64,000 nt of DNA from the NCBI RefSeq assembly GCF_025628885.1, contig NZ_JAOTIF010000002.1:248001-312000 (forward strand), given 5' to 3'. Positions 37,496 to 47,307 of this stretch are shown in pieces. Made by a program: the position numbers and the translations under genes. The notes beneath the pieces are model-generated. The model worked only from the letters and a program-made list of their open reading frames with translations. It did not search any database and was not told the origin of the DNA. This DNA is from Paraflavisolibacter caeni. GTDB lineage: Bacteria > Bacteroidota > Bacteroidia > Chitinophagales > Chitinophagaceae. Position 1 is the first letter of the stretch; each line of letters starts with the position of its first letter.

Positions 37496-39526
37496 ATGTC
37501 GCCCTTTATCAATCGGTTAGCTAAAGAAACTAGCCCTTATTTATTGCAGCACGCCCACAATCCGGTGGATTGGTACCCCTGGGGAGAGGAAGCGTTTGCT
37601 AAAGCGCAAAGTGAAGACAAACCTATTCTTGTGAGTATTGGATATGCAGCTTGTCATTGGTGTCATGTAATGGAGAGAGAAAGCTTTGAAAACCCTGATG
37701 TCGCAGCAATTATGAATGAACATTTCGTAAACATAAAAGTGGACAGGGAGGAACGGCCAGATGTAGATCATATCTATATGGATGCCGTCCAAGCTATGAC
37801 CGGTAGCGGTGGTTGGCCCCTTAATGCTTTTTTGACACCAGATGGTAAACCTTTTTATGGTGGCACCTATTTTCCTCCCCAAAGGGCATTTAACCGTGCT
37901 TCCTGGACAGAGGTTTTGCAGGCGATCGTAAAAAGTTATACAGAAAAAAGAGATGAAATAGTAGAACAGGCTGAGAACCTGACAGACCATCTTGAAAGAT
38001 CTAATTCTTTCGGTATTGAAACGCCCGCTGATAATGTAAGTAAGGAACTGGTGGATACAGCGTTTCAAAACATCATGAAGAATGCTGATAAGGTATGGGG
38101 TGGCTTTGGAAGAGCACCTAAGTTCCCTCAGACTTTTGTGATTCAGTTTTTATTGCGCTATGCGCAGTTGACAGGTAATCAGGAGGCCAAGGAGCAAGCA
38201 CTTCTTAGTTTAGATAAGATGATGCAGGGCGGTATCTACGATCACGTTGGGGGTGGTTTTGCCAGATATTCTACAGATACTGAATGGCTGGTACCTCATT
38301 TTGAAAAAATGCTGTATGATAACGCCTTATTGATTTCTTCTTTATCAGAGGCTTACCAGGCAACAAAAGAGGAAAAATATAAAGAAGTCATTGATGAAAC
38401 GCTCCGGTTTATTGAAAGTGATTTGATGCATGTTGACGGAGGTTTTTTCAGTGCATTGGATGCAGATAGTGAAGGGGAGGAAGGAAAGTTTTACGTATGG
38501 GACTATGAAGAAGTAAGAGCTATAGTTGGAGAAAATGCAGATATCTTTTGCCAGTATTTCAATATCAAAAAAGAAGGGAATTGGGAAGGGAAAAACATTC
38601 TACATACTTCTTTAGCTATTGAAGACTTTGCCAGTCAAAACAGATTGAGTCCGGCAGCCCTGCGCGTAATCATTTCTGATGGTAAAAGAAAGCTGTTGGA
38701 GGCGAGAAGTAATCGTATCAAGCCTTTATTGGATGATAAGGTGATTTTAAGCTGGAATGCCCTGGTGAATCGGGCTTATTCAAAGGCATATGCAGCTACG
38801 GGTAATGTTCATTACAGGGAAGTAGCTGAAAGGAACATGCAGTTCTTGCTCAATGCTTTTACCAATGGAAGTGAGTGGTGGCATACGTGGAAAAATGGTC
38901 AGGCGAAACATCCTGCTTTTCTAGACGATTTTGCTACCCTGATAGCAGCTTTGATTGAGCTTGCTCAGGTGACAGCGGATTACAAATGGCTAAGACTGGG
39001 AGAGACCCTGTCCGAAGAGGTAATGAAGCAGTTTGCAGATACTGAATCCGCTTTCTTTTTTTACACCAATGTGACACAAAAAGATGTCCTGTTGCGTAAA
39101 AAAGAGCTTTATGACGGAGCAGTTCCATCAGGAAATTCACTAATGGCTTGCAATCTTTATTATTTATCATTATTTTTCGATAAACCAGAATGGAGGAAAA
39201 GGGCTGAGACTATGGTTTTATCCCTTTGTGATGTAGTTGTAAAATATCCTACATCCTTCGGTGTTTGGTTGTCGGATTTATTCGAAATAATTTATGGCAT
39301 TAATGAGATTGCAGTTGTAGGCCCAGGATATAATGAAAGTCTGAAAGAGCTATTATCTGTTTACATCCCTCATAAAGTGCTTATGGCTGCAGGAACAGCT
39401 GACAGCTCCCTGCCTTTGTTGAAAGACAAATCAGGAGATGGGTTACAGATTTACTTATGCAAGGGCTATGTATGCCAGCAGCCAGTGAAAACCATAGAGG
39501 CACTCAGAAGTTTGATGCAGGTGTGA
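37496..39526 (+). CDS. Thioredoxin-domain protein, DUF255/YyaL (SPATA20) family
   Basis: This 676-aa protein opens [21 protein letters not shown], the family hallmark, followed by the thioredoxin-like [15 protein letters not shown] with a CHWC site near residue 53. The remaining 500 residues form an (alpha/alpha)6-type barrel as in N-acylglucosamine 2-epimerase relatives ([13 protein letters not shown]-like segment near 250). No signal peptide is present. The biochemical function of the family is unknown. Confidence 0.88.
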   Translation: MSPFINRLAKETSPYLLQHAHNPVDWYPWGEEAFAKAQSEDKPILVSIGYAACHWCHVMERESFENPDVAAIMNEHFVNIKVDREERPDVDHIYMDAVQAMTGSGGWPLNAFLTPDGKPFYGGTYFPPQRAFNRASWTEVLQAIVKSYTEKRDEIVEQAENLTDHLERSNSFGIETPADNVSKELVDTAFQNIMKNADKVWGGFGRAPKFPQTFVIQFLLRYAQLTGNQEAKEQALLSLDKMMQGGIYDHVGGGFARYSTDTEWLVPHFEKMLYDNALLISSLSEAYQATKEEKYKEVIDETLRFIESDLMHVDGGFFSALDADSEGEEGKFYVWDYEEVRAIVGENADIFCQYFNIKKEGNWEGKNILHTSLAIEDFASQNRLSPAALRVIISDGKRKLLEARSNRIKPLLDDKVILSWNALVNRAYSKAYAATGNVHYREVAERNMQFLLNAFTNGSEWWHTWKNGQAKHPAFLDDFATLIAALIELAQVTADYKWLRLGETLSEEVMKQFADTESAFFFYTNVTQKDVLLRKKELYDGAVPSGNSLMACNLYYLSLFFDKPEWRKRAETMVLSLCDVVVKYPTSFGVWLSDLFEIIYGINEIAVVGPGYNESLKELLSVYIPHKVLMAAGTADSSLPLLKDKSGDGLQIYLCKGYVCQQPVKTIEALRSLMQV

Positions 39527-39637
39527 ATTATTTTGGTAAAAATGCAATAAATAAGGAAAACAGCCGTTTCAATTGTTAAGTCTAAATAACCGGAACTTAA
39601 AATGATAAGAAATCAATTCAGCTTAGGATCAAAATCA

Positions 39638-39645
39638 TATATTTG
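39638..39645 (+). promoter_or_regulatory. Promoter -7 box of the gldKLMN operon
   Basis: TATATTTG ends 16 bases before ATG 39662, placing the transcript start downstream of the earlier in-frame start at 39602. Confidence 0.6.
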
Positions 39646-39661
39646 CTCAATACCCCTACGT

Positions 39662-40957
39662 ATGAAAATGAGAAACCGTCTGGCAATAATTGCCCTTGCA
39701 GCAATATCATTAACTAGCTGCGGTTCATTAGGAAAAAAGGAAAAAGGGACTACATTTGTCGGTAACGGTCAGTTAGTCGGTGTTGCTCCTGGTTCAAAAT
39801 ATGTATTACCCAAGCCGCCCGGCATGGTATACATTCCTCAAGGAACCTTCCACATGGGACCCAGCGATGAAGACCCCTCTTATGCATTTAGTGCACGTAA
39901 CCGTTCTGTTTCCATCAGTGGCTTTTGGATGGACGCTACAGAAATCACAAATAATGAATATCGTCAGTTTACCCAATGGGTGCGCGACTCCATAGCTGCT
40001 AAGAAGCTGGGCTATGTGAAAAGCAGTTCTGATGGTATTGAGTATGTGGATTGGGCAAAAATGCAAAAGTTAAAATGGAATGATCCTAAAGTTGTTGAAC
40101 AGTTAGGTCAGACAGACCTGGTGCTTTCTCCGGAAGACCGCATTTTTGGCAAAAAAGAAATTGATGCCTCTAAGCTGATCTATCATTCAGAAACCTTCGA
40201 TCTGAAAGAAGCCGCAAAAAGAGAAAATGCCGGAAAACCACGCTCTCAGTTTATTGTTAAATCTGATGTAAAGATCTATCCTGATACTTTGGTTTGGATC
40301 AGAGACTTTGCTTACTCTTACAATGAACCGATGACCAAAAGATACTTCTCTCACCCCGCTTTCGGAAACTACCCTGTTGTAGGTGTGAACTGGAAACAAG
40401 CTACAGCTTTCTGCGAGTGGAGAACACACTATTTAAACTCATGGCTTGAAAGCAAAGGCCGCGTTCAGGAGTCCGACTTTCGTCTGCCTACTGAAGCTCA
40501 ATGGGAATACGCTGCACGTGGAGGCCGTTCACAATCTATGTTTCCTTGGGGTAATTATTACCTGAGAAATAAAAAAGGATGCTTGCTGGCTAACTTTAAA
40601 CCTGGCCGTGGTAATTATCCTGAAGATGGTGGTTTCTACACTGTGCGTGCTGATGCTTATTGGCCAAACGACTTTGGTTTGTATTGCATGTCCGGTAATG
40701 TAGCAGAATGGACTTCATCCATTTATTATGAAGGATCTTATACTTTCCAGCATGATATGAACCCAGATGTTCGTTGGAATGCCAAGGATACTGATCCTCC
40801 AAAAATGAAGCGTAAGGTTCTGCGTGGCGGAAGTTGGAAAGATGTAGGTTATTATCTTCAAACTGGAACTCGTACTTATGAGTACCAGGATTCTACAAAA
40901 TCCTATATAGGTTTCCGTTCAGTAATTGATTTACCAGCACAGGCTACAAGAAAATAA
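39662..40957 (+). CDS. gldK: Gliding motility/T9SS lipoprotein GldK
   Basis: The start at 39662 gives 431 aa with a lipoprotein signal (IIALAAISLTSC). The rest is a formylglycine-generating-enzyme-like (FGE-sulfatase) domain: FHMGPSDEDPS, FWMDATEITNNEYRQF, FRLPTEAQWEYAARGG and VLRGGSWKD. GldK forms a periplasmic ring with GldN at the outer membrane in the type IX secretion system. The order gldK-gldL-gldM-gldN confirms identity. The longer frame from 39602 is rejected because of the promoter box. Confidence 0.93.
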   Translation: MKMRNRLAIIALAAISLTSCGSLGKKEKGTTFVGNGQLVGVAPGSKYVLPKPPGMVYIPQGTFHMGPSDEDPSYAFSARNRSVSISGFWMDATEITNNEYRQFTQWVRDSIAAKKLGYVKSSSDGIEYVDWAKMQKLKWNDPKVVEQLGQTDLVLSPEDRIFGKKEIDASKLIYHSETFDLKEAAKRENAGKPRSQFIVKSDVKIYPDTLVWIRDFAYSYNEPMTKRYFSHPAFGNYPVVGVNWKQATAFCEWRTHYLNSWLESKGRVQESDFRLPTEAQWEYAARGGRSQSMFPWGNYYLRNKKGCLLANFKPGRGNYPEDGGFYTVRADAYWPNDFGLYCMSGNVAEWTSSIYYEGSYTFQHDMNPDVRWNAKDTDPPKMKRKVLRGGSWKDVGYYLQTGTRTYEYQDSTKSYIGFRSVIDLPAQATRK

Positions 40958-41063
40958 GTTTTTAATTCTTTCGTTATAACTGCAAGAGACAATCTGCATA
41001 TGGTTGTCTCCTGCCTATACTTTAAAATTTTTAACCGACAATCCTTTTAAAATCTCGTTTTTT

Positions 41064-41840
41064 ATGGCAGCAGCTATTCCTCCTAAAGTAAGTAAGTATG
41101 TTGATGTAGCCGTTTCGTTTGGTGCATCATTAGTAATTTGGGGCGCTTTAAGAAAAATTACCCACGCTCCTGATGCAGAGCTCTGGCTTTGGATCGGTTT
41201 ATCAACAGAAGCAATAATATTTGCATTGTATGGTGTTCTGTATATTATTTATCCTGCCGTTAAAGATTCATCTCACAGTGAAGAGGTTCTTGTAGATGCT
41301 ACACCCGGAGGCCGTGTATTGGGAAGTATGGAAAAAGCTATGCTGGAAGCTGATATCACTCCTGCCAACCTGAATAGGCTGGGTGAAGGTTTCAAAAAGC
41401 TGAACACTACAATTAGCAACATGACTGATATTTCAGATGTTGTTGCTGCTACTGGTGATTATACAAAAAGAACCAGGGAAGTGACCACGGCTTTGTCTCA
41501 GGTTAAAGATGCATACATCAATGCTGCAAACTCTGTTGGTGCTTTCAATGCAGCTTCCGATGGCGCTCGTCTTTTCCACGACCAGATCCAAGTATTAACT
41601 AAGAATCTTTCTTCCTTGAATACGATCTACGAACTGGAATTGCAGGAAAGCAATAACCACCTGAAAACCCTGAACCAGTTTTATGGCAAGCTGGCTGAAA
41701 CATCTTCTGTTATGAATGGTACAGCTCAGGATGCTAAACGCGTACAGGAGCAGGTATCTTCTTTAGCAAACAACCTCAGCCGCCTGAACAATATTTATGG
41801 CAATATGCTGACTGCAATGCAGGGAAGTAATGGTAAGTAA
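41064..41840 (+). CDS. gldL: T9SS inner-membrane motor protein GldL
   Basis: The start at ATG 41064 (MAAAIPPKVSKYVDVAVSF) gives 258 aa; the longer frame begins with TTG. Two membrane helices lie near residues 12-32 and 40-62 (LWLWIGLSTEAIIFALYGVL), with the conserved Glu in the second helix as expected for a proton-driven motor. The C-terminal cytoplasmic part is helical and coiled-coil-like. It pairs with GldM to power gliding and type IX secretion. Confidence 0.93.
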   Translation: MAAAIPPKVSKYVDVAVSFGASLVIWGALRKITHAPDAELWLWIGLSTEAIIFALYGVLYIIYPAVKDSSHSEEVLVDATPGGRVLGSMEKAMLEADITPANLNRLGEGFKKLNTTISNMTDISDVVAATGDYTKRTREVTTALSQVKDAYINAANSVGAFNAASDGARLFHDQIQVLTKNLSSLNTIYELELQESNNHLKTLNQFYGKLAETSSVMNGTAQDAKRVQEQVSSLANNLSRLNNIYGNMLTAMQGSNGK

Positions 41841-41845
41841 AGTAT

Positions 41846-41873
41846 AAAATCTAAAATCCTAAATCGTAAAATA
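41846..41873. repeat. Short 7-bp-period repeat between gldL and gldM
   Basis: Four 7-base units of the AAAATCT/AAAATCC/TAAATCG type lie in the 37-base gldL-gldM spacer, so the array is within an operon. Confidence 0.45.
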
Positions 41874-41877
41874 GATT

Positions 41878-43410
41878 ATGGCACTACCTAAAGAGCCACG
41901 ACAGAAGATGATCAACCTGATGTATCTGGTGTTAACAGCCTTGTTAGCATTGAATGTATCAGCGGAGATCTTGAATGCCTTTAAAACTGTTGATAATAGC
42001 TTAACCTCGACTAACAAAACTATTAATGCTTCTACCGGCGCCATAATGAAATCATTACTGGCTAAAACATCGGAAGCCGAAACAGCAGAGAAAGCAAAAA
42101 TTTGGTATAGCAAAGCTGACCAGGCTCAGAAGCTGACAACCCAAATGTTTAGTGATATTCAGGTTTTGAAAGACAGGATATTAAAGGAGGCAGATTTTGA
42201 TCCAGCAAGAAAAGGTGATTCAACTTTCAAACAAGATAACCTGGATATTGCGACACGCATTATGGTTGAGCAAGGTGAGGGAAAGAAACTCTACCAAAAA
42301 CTAGCAGAATATCGTAAAAACTTGTTGGCAATTGATCCGCTTATTGGTAAACAGCTCGCAAATGATTTGCAAATCAATCTTGGAATGCCTGCAGTTCAGG
42401 ATAAAAGCAATAGAACCTGGGAAGGCGCTTACTTCCGTATGGTTCCAACTGTAGCAGCAATTACAATTTTGAGCAAATTCCAAAACGATGTAAAAACTTC
42501 AGAAAATAAAGTTGTTGCATTCTGTCATCAGCAAGTTGGACAGGTTGAAGTTCGCTTTGACCAGTTTGCTCCAATTGTTGGCCAAAGTTCAAATTATCTG
42601 ATGCCTGGTCAGGAAATAGAAATAACTGCAGGTGTTGGTGCTTTCAACTCACAAGCTCAGCCCGCCATTTCAATTGGTGGTAGTGCTGCGCAAGTTCAAG
42701 GTGGTGTTGCAAAAATGAAACTTGCCGCAGGCGGTATAGGTAACCATTCCATTCCTGTAAGGATTTCTTACATTGATCAAGATGGCCAGAGAAAGACAAT
42801 TGAAGAGTCTGTTGAATACACAGTAGGACAAGCAAATGCTTCGATTGCCTTGGATAAAATGAACGTACTGTATATTAATGTGGACAACCCTTTAACAATC
42901 GCAGCCAGTGGTGGTGGTGATGATAAAGTACAGGTATCTATTAGTGGCGGTGGTGGTTCTATAACAAAAATTGGCCCTGGTAAATACAATGCACGAGTAA
43001 CTTCTGTAAGTGACGATTGCCGCATTACAGTTTCTGTTGACGGAAAAGTAGCTGGCGCATCCCAGTTCCGTGTTCGCACAATTCCAGATCCTGTTGCTAC
43101 AGTTGGGGGGCTTCCCAGCGGTGATAACGTTTCCGCCGGTGCCTTTAAAGCGCAATCTGGTGTGGCTGCCTGGATCAAGGACTTTCCCTTCGATTTAAAA
43201 TACACTGTTACTAGTTTTACACTTACTGCAGATACTGATGATGGTGATATCGTTGAGGCCCCATGTACTGGAAATACCTGGAGCCCAAGTGCCCAGAATG
43301 TCATTAAAGGTTTGAAAGCGGGTAGGTTGGTTACTATTGATAATATCCGCGCAGTAGGTCAGGATGGTAGAAGCAGAAAATTACCTTCATTAGTATATTA
43401 TATTAAATAA
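41878..43410 (+). CDS. gldM: T9SS motor/periplasmic shaft protein GldM
   Basis: This 510-aa protein begins MALPKEPRQKMINLMYLVL and has a single N-terminal membrane helix (residues 12-33, LVLTALLALNVSAEIL). The long periplasmic part forms D1-D4 domains (Ig-like segments such as GQSSNYLMPGQEIEITAG). GldM spans the periplasm and links GldL with the GldK/GldN ring. Length and start match known GldM. Confidence 0.94.
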   Translation: MALPKEPRQKMINLMYLVLTALLALNVSAEILNAFKTVDNSLTSTNKTINASTGAIMKSLLAKTSEAETAEKAKIWYSKADQAQKLTTQMFSDIQVLKDRILKEADFDPARKGDSTFKQDNLDIATRIMVEQGEGKKLYQKLAEYRKNLLAIDPLIGKQLANDLQINLGMPAVQDKSNRTWEGAYFRMVPTVAAITILSKFQNDVKTSENKVVAFCHQQVGQVEVRFDQFAPIVGQSSNYLMPGQEIEITAGVGAFNSQAQPAISIGGSAAQVQGGVAKMKLAAGGIGNHSIPVRISYIDQDGQRKTIEESVEYTVGQANASIALDKMNVLYINVDNPLTIAASGGGDDKVQVSISGGGGSITKIGPGKYNARVTSVSDDCRITVSVDGKVAGASQFRVRTIPDPVATVGGLPSGDNVSAGAFKAQSGVAAWIKDFPFDLKYTVTSFTLTADTDDGDIVEAPCTGNTWSPSAQNVIKGLKAGRLVTIDNIRAVGQDGRSRKLPSLVYYIK

Positions 43411-43413
43411 GCA

Positions 43414-44448
43414 ATGATGAGAAGTCGTGTTATAAAATGTAGCTTGTTGGTTTTAAGTATGAGTTTGCTTTTTGCAAATGCTGATGCACAACGTACAAGC
43501 CGTAAAAGGGCTGCAGCGGCAAATACTCAGCAGCAACCTGGCCAGCAGGTTCAACAACAAAACAACAATACAGGACAGCCTTCCGGATACAATCCTTATG
43601 GTAACATTCCTATCAGGGTTGATTCATCTTCTATGGGTTATAATGATTCTGTCATTAAGAAATCCATGCGTCCTGATGCGGCTTTCGATAAAAGCTTCAT
43701 TAACGAAAGAACGCCTTTACCTTATGAGCACCTGCGTTGGGATGACGCCTTGTTTGCTGAAAAGGTATGGAGAGAAGTCGATCTTAGGGAAAAGATGAAT
43801 ATGCCGTTCCGTTACCAGGCTGAAGATGATAATGGTGACCAACGCTTCATTTCTATCCTGTTAAGAGCTGTTAGAAGTGGTGAAGTCACTACCTTCTCTG
43901 ATGATCGCTTCACAACTCCTTTGGATTCAGCAGGCGTTAGTGGTATCACTGCAGGCGGACCAGCGGATACTGTTGCTGTAAGAGATGTTAATGATCCTAA
44001 TAAGATTGTTGAATACCGGGTAACTCAATCCAGTTTTGATCCTAATTCTGTAATGAAATTCAGAATCAAGGAAGAATGGGTATTTGACCGTGAAGCGAGC
44101 CGTATGTTCGTTCGTATCCTGGGTATTGCGCCTTTGAAAACTTCTTATCTGCCTAATGGACAGGAGAGGGGAAGTTCGGTTATGTTTTGGGTTTACTACC
44201 CTGACTTGAGACCCATTCTGGCTAAGTATGAGGTATACAATCCGAAGAATATGGGTATGGGTCGTATGACATGGGAAGAATTATTTGAAAGCCGCATGTT
44301 CAGCAGCTATATCATTAAATCAACTCTGGATAATCCATTTAACAGGACTGTTCGCCAGGCAATTAAAGATCCTATCCTTGCATTGCTGGAAGGTGATAAT
44401 ATCAAGGAACGTATCTTCAATTATGAGCAAGACCTTTGGTCTTACTAA
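43414..44448 (+). CDS. gldN: T9SS ring protein GldN
   Basis: This 344-aa protein has a signal peptide ending near LFANADAQ, followed by a Gln/Asn-rich linker (residues 30-60). The conserved body carries DDALFAEKVWREVDLREKMN and VKEEWVFDRE-like segments typical of GldN/PorN. It begins 3 bases after the gldM stop (ATG at 43414 or 43417). A textbook terminator follows. Core T9SS channel genes (sprA/sov, porV, gldJ) are not in the window. Confidence 0.93.
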   Translation: MMRSRVIKCSLLVLSMSLLFANADAQRTSRKRAAAANTQQQPGQQVQQQNNNTGQPSGYNPYGNIPIRVDSSSMGYNDSVIKKSMRPDAAFDKSFINERTPLPYEHLRWDDALFAEKVWREVDLREKMNMPFRYQAEDDNGDQRFISILLRAVRSGEVTTFSDDRFTTPLDSAGVSGITAGGPADTVAVRDVNDPNKIVEYRVTQSSFDPNSVMKFRIKEEWVFDREASRMFVRILGIAPLKTSYLPNGQERGSSVMFWVYYPDLRPILAKYEVYNPKNMGMGRMTWEELFESRMFSSYIIKSTLDNPFNRTVRQAIKDPILALLEGDNIKERIFNYEQDLWSY

Positions 44449-44470
44449 TGTTGGTTACATAAAAAACTTA

Positions 44471-44496
44471 AATCCCGCTTCGGCGGGATTTTTTTA
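44471..44496 (+). terminator. Intrinsic terminator of gldKLMN
   Basis: AATCCCGC-TTCG-GCGGGATT, a UUCG-capped 8-bp stem, followed by TTTTTTT. Confidence 0.93.
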
Positions 44497-44603
44497 TTTC
44501 ATATGAAGAAATATTTCTAAAAAGGTTAAACACATCTGTAAAAGTTCAACAAATTTCCCCTATTTTTACCTTGGTTTTTCATAGGATATTGGATTTTAAA
44601 AAC

Positions 44604-44639
44604 GGGGCTGGATTTTAATCCTGGCCCCTTATTTTTTTT
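44604..44639. terminator. Possible second terminator between gldN and uvrC
   Basis: GGGGCTGGATT and AATCCTGGCCCC form an imperfect hairpin with a T-run on the plus side and a five-T run on the minus side. The remainder of the 317-base gap 44449-44765 shows no gene. Confidence 0.5.
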
Positions 44640-44765
44640 AGAGCTTTCATTTATTCTACCTGTTACACAATTACCTTACTTATAACCGTTTGCCTCACTT
44701 ACCATATTCGTATGATCATCTAATTTCTTTTGGCTCTTTTATTCATGTTCTTTATGGTAAATGCT

Positions 44766-46577
44766 TTATTGCTCTTTATCATTAGAAAAGTAATCCTTCA
44801 CAACCTTGGCTTTTGCTTGCCCGATGATACTTGCAATTTCTTCCAAAGGCTTTTCCCTGATGTTCTTGACAGACCGGAAGGCCTTTAACAGCTGATTAGC
44901 TGTACTTTTTCCTATGCCTTTGATATCTTCCAATTCATTCCTGAAAGTTCCTTTGCTTCGCTTGTTTTGGTGGAATGTCAACCCATAGCGGTGTACTTCG
45001 TCGCGGATGCGCCTGATCATTTTATGACTTTCTGCATCATATGGAAGCTTGAGCGATTCTTTGTCACCCACGAAAAAAATCTCTTCTTCATTTTTAGCAA
45101 GACCAATTAATGTCATGGTGCCAGATAAGCCCAGTTCTTCAATGGCTTCCTGTGCAGCTCCTAATTGCCCTTTACCGCCATCGATGATCACCAGTTGAGG
45201 GAAAGGTGATTTTTCTTCATACAGGCGCTTATAACGTCTGTAAACGGCCTCCTTCATGGATGCAAAGTCATTGATGCCCTGTACGGTTTTGATATTAAAA
45301 CATCGGTAATCCTTTTTACTGGGTTCGCCGTTCTTAAAACAAACCATAGCAGAAACAGGGTAACTCCCCTGGAAGTTAGAGTTGTCAAAGCACTCTATGT
45401 GCACAGGGAGCTCAGATAATTGCAGGTCGTCTTGTATTTGCTGTAATACGAACGTCTTATCAGTTCCTTTAGCGGTAAGTCTTAATCGTTCTTTATTCTT
45501 GATCTCATTGATGAAGTAATTGACATTTGTTTCTGAAAGTTCAAGTAGTTTTTTCTTGTCACCACCCTTTGGAACAGTCACTGTTACGTCGGGCTCATTA
45601 TACTCAATTTCAAAGGGAACAACAATCTCTTTGGCCTCACTATCATAAGTGCTTCGGATCTGTGCTATCGCATGCGCTAATATTTCTTCGTCCGTCTCGT
45701 CTAGTTGCGCTTCAATCTTTACTGTTTTTGTTTGGATAATGGCTCCATTTACAACCATTAAAAAGTTGAGGTAGGCAGTATCATCATCTTTCTGGAAAGC
45801 AAAAACATCCAGGTTTCTCAGAGTCGTACTTACTACAACAGAACGTGCCTGGTAGTTCTCCAGATAATTGATCTTCTTTAGTACCTGTTCGGCTTTTTCA
45901 AACTCCAATCCCTCGGCATGATGTTTCATTTCTTGTTTAAAATGCTGAATAACAGGTCCGAGATTTCCTTTGAGGAAGTTTTTAACCTGGCTGATATTTT
46001 CATTGTAGTCATCCAGTGACTGGTGCGCTTCACAAGGGCCTTTACAATTGCCCAGATGGTATTCAAGGCAAACCTTGAACTTACCTTTTTCAATATTCTT
46101 TTCAGTCAGGTTCAGGGGGCAAGTACGAAGTGGGATGGTCTGTTTGATGAAATTCAGAAGGTCCCTTACCTTACCCACTGAGGTATATGGCCCAAAATAC
46201 TGAGATCCATCTTCAATTTTTTGACGAGTCAAGAAAACACGGGGGAAGGGCTCATTTTTGATGACAATATATGGATAGGTCTTGTCGTCTTTTAAATTGA
46301 TATTAAAAAGGGGCTGGAACTGCTTTATTAAAGAGTTTTCCAGAAGGAAAGCATCCTGTTCTGAATGCACTATGGTAAATTCAATCCTATGTATTCTCTT
46401 TACCAGCTCATGTGTTTTATAGCTGGAGAGGTTTTTCAGAAAATAAGAGCTAACTCTTTTGCGAATATTTTTTGCTTTACCAACATACAACAAATTATTA
46501 CCGGTATCGAAATATTTATAAATGCCCGGCAGGTTTGGTAATGTAGGTGCAATAATTTGAAATTCAGATTGGGTCAT
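44766..46577 (-). CDS. uvrC: Excinuclease ABC subunit C
   Basis: The start at ATG 46577 (MTQSEFQIIAP) gives 603 aa; an 18-residue extension overlaps the upstream gene and is unlikely. The N-terminal GIY-YIG nuclease reads GIYKYFDTGNNLLYVGKA. A UVR motif is seen at LEFEKAEQVLKKINYLENY, the RNase H-like nuclease contains CFDNSNFQG and VIDGGKGQL, and C-terminal HhH motifs (LEDIKGIGKSTANQLLKAF) close it. It makes both incisions in nucleotide excision repair. Confidence 0.95.
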   Translation of the reverse strand: MTQSEFQIIAPTLPNLPGIYKYFDTGNNLLYVGKAKNIRKRVSSYFLKNLSSYKTHELVKRIHRIEFTIVHSEQDAFLLENSLIKQFQPLFNINLKDDKTYPYIVIKNEPFPRVFLTRQKIEDGSQYFGPYTSVGKVRDLLNFIKQTIPLRTCPLNLTEKNIEKGKFKVCLEYHLGNCKGPCEAHQSLDDYNENISQVKNFLKGNLGPVIQHFKQEMKHHAEGLEFEKAEQVLKKINYLENYQARSVVVSTTLRNLDVFAFQKDDDTAYLNFLMVVNGAIIQTKTVKIEAQLDETDEEILAHAIAQIRSTYDSEAKEIVVPFEIEYNEPDVTVTVPKGGDKKKLLELSETNVNYFINEIKNKERLRLTAKGTDKTFVLQQIQDDLQLSELPVHIECFDNSNFQGSYPVSAMVCFKNGEPSKKDYRCFNIKTVQGINDFASMKEAVYRRYKRLYEEKSPFPQLVIIDGGKGQLGAAQEAIEELGLSGTMTLIGLAKNEEEIFFVGDKESLKLPYDAESHKMIRRIRDEVHRYGLTFHQNKRSKGTFRNELEDIKGIGKSTANQLLKAFRSVKNIREKPLEEIASIIGQAKAKVVKDYFSNDKEQ

Positions 46578-46603
46578 GATTAGCAATAAGATGAATGGAG
46601 CAA

Positions 46604-47185
46604 TTATTCTGCCGGAGCGAATTGGCGCCATGAAACCTGTAGTGTTTTCAGACGCTCTGGTTGTTCTGGTTTTGAGATGCTGGTAATTATCTGGAAACTC
46701 TTATCCATTTGCCAGAACATTTTTTTATGAACGACGCTGTCTCCTTTATCATCCACCCAGTCTATGTAAATGGTTTCTACCTTACTGCTATCGCCGCTAG
46801 GCGATATGGTAATGTCCTGGCGTTGTATTCCACCATCTACTTTTTTAGGAGAGTAGCTTAACACTACCCGGTTTATGGCATCATCATATAATTTAGTTTC
46901 TGTGTATTCATCCTTTAAATCATCTGATGATAAATCCGGTATTGAAAAAAAGTCTCTGGCATAGGTCTTAAATTCTTCTCTCTTGATATAGGCTGTATCA
47001 GAGTGGCCATTTTCATTTTGTACCTTAATGATCTGGTAGAAAGAAGTATCTATATGGGCAACCTGGCTTTTTAAAAAGGAAAGAACAGGGAAAAATTCGT
47101 TGGGCTCTTCTCCTTCTTTTTGTTTTGATTTACATGAATATAAAAGGGCACAGCATAGCAAAGAGGTAAAAATCAATTTATTCAT
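46604..47185 (-). CDS. Hypothetical lipoprotein
   Basis: This 193-aa protein has a lipoprotein signal MNKLIFTSLLCCALLYSCKS with a Cys at residue 18. The mature part is acidic and predicted beta-rich, with repeated short strands. I do not recognise a domain. It is 26 bases upstream of uvrC and probably cotranscribed with it. A degenerate box TAATTTTA precedes it. Confidence 0.7.
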   Translation of the reverse strand: MNKLIFTSLLCCALLYSCKSKQKEGEEPNEFFPVLSFLKSQVAHIDTSFYQIIKVQNENGHSDTAYIKREEFKTYARDFFSIPDLSSDDLKDEYTETKLYDDAINRVVLSYSPKKVDGGIQRQDITISPSGDSSKVETIYIDWVDDKGDSVVHKKMFWQMDKSFQIITSISKPEQPERLKTLQVSWRQFAPAE

Positions 47186-47260
47186 GCGCTAAAATTAGCA
47201 CAGACGAGAGAAATGATGAATAATTTGACTGATGAATGATTCAAATGGCGAAGAAGCATG

Positions 47261-47283
47261 AAAAAGCCCCGCAGCAAGCGGGG
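47261..47283 (-). terminator. Terminator after the sigma/anti-sigma pair
   Basis: CCCCGC and GCGGGG form a GC-rich stem; on the minus strand it is followed by TTTTT. Confidence 0.85.
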
Positions 47284-47307
47284 ACTGTAAAGCAATTAGC
47301 CAGGATG

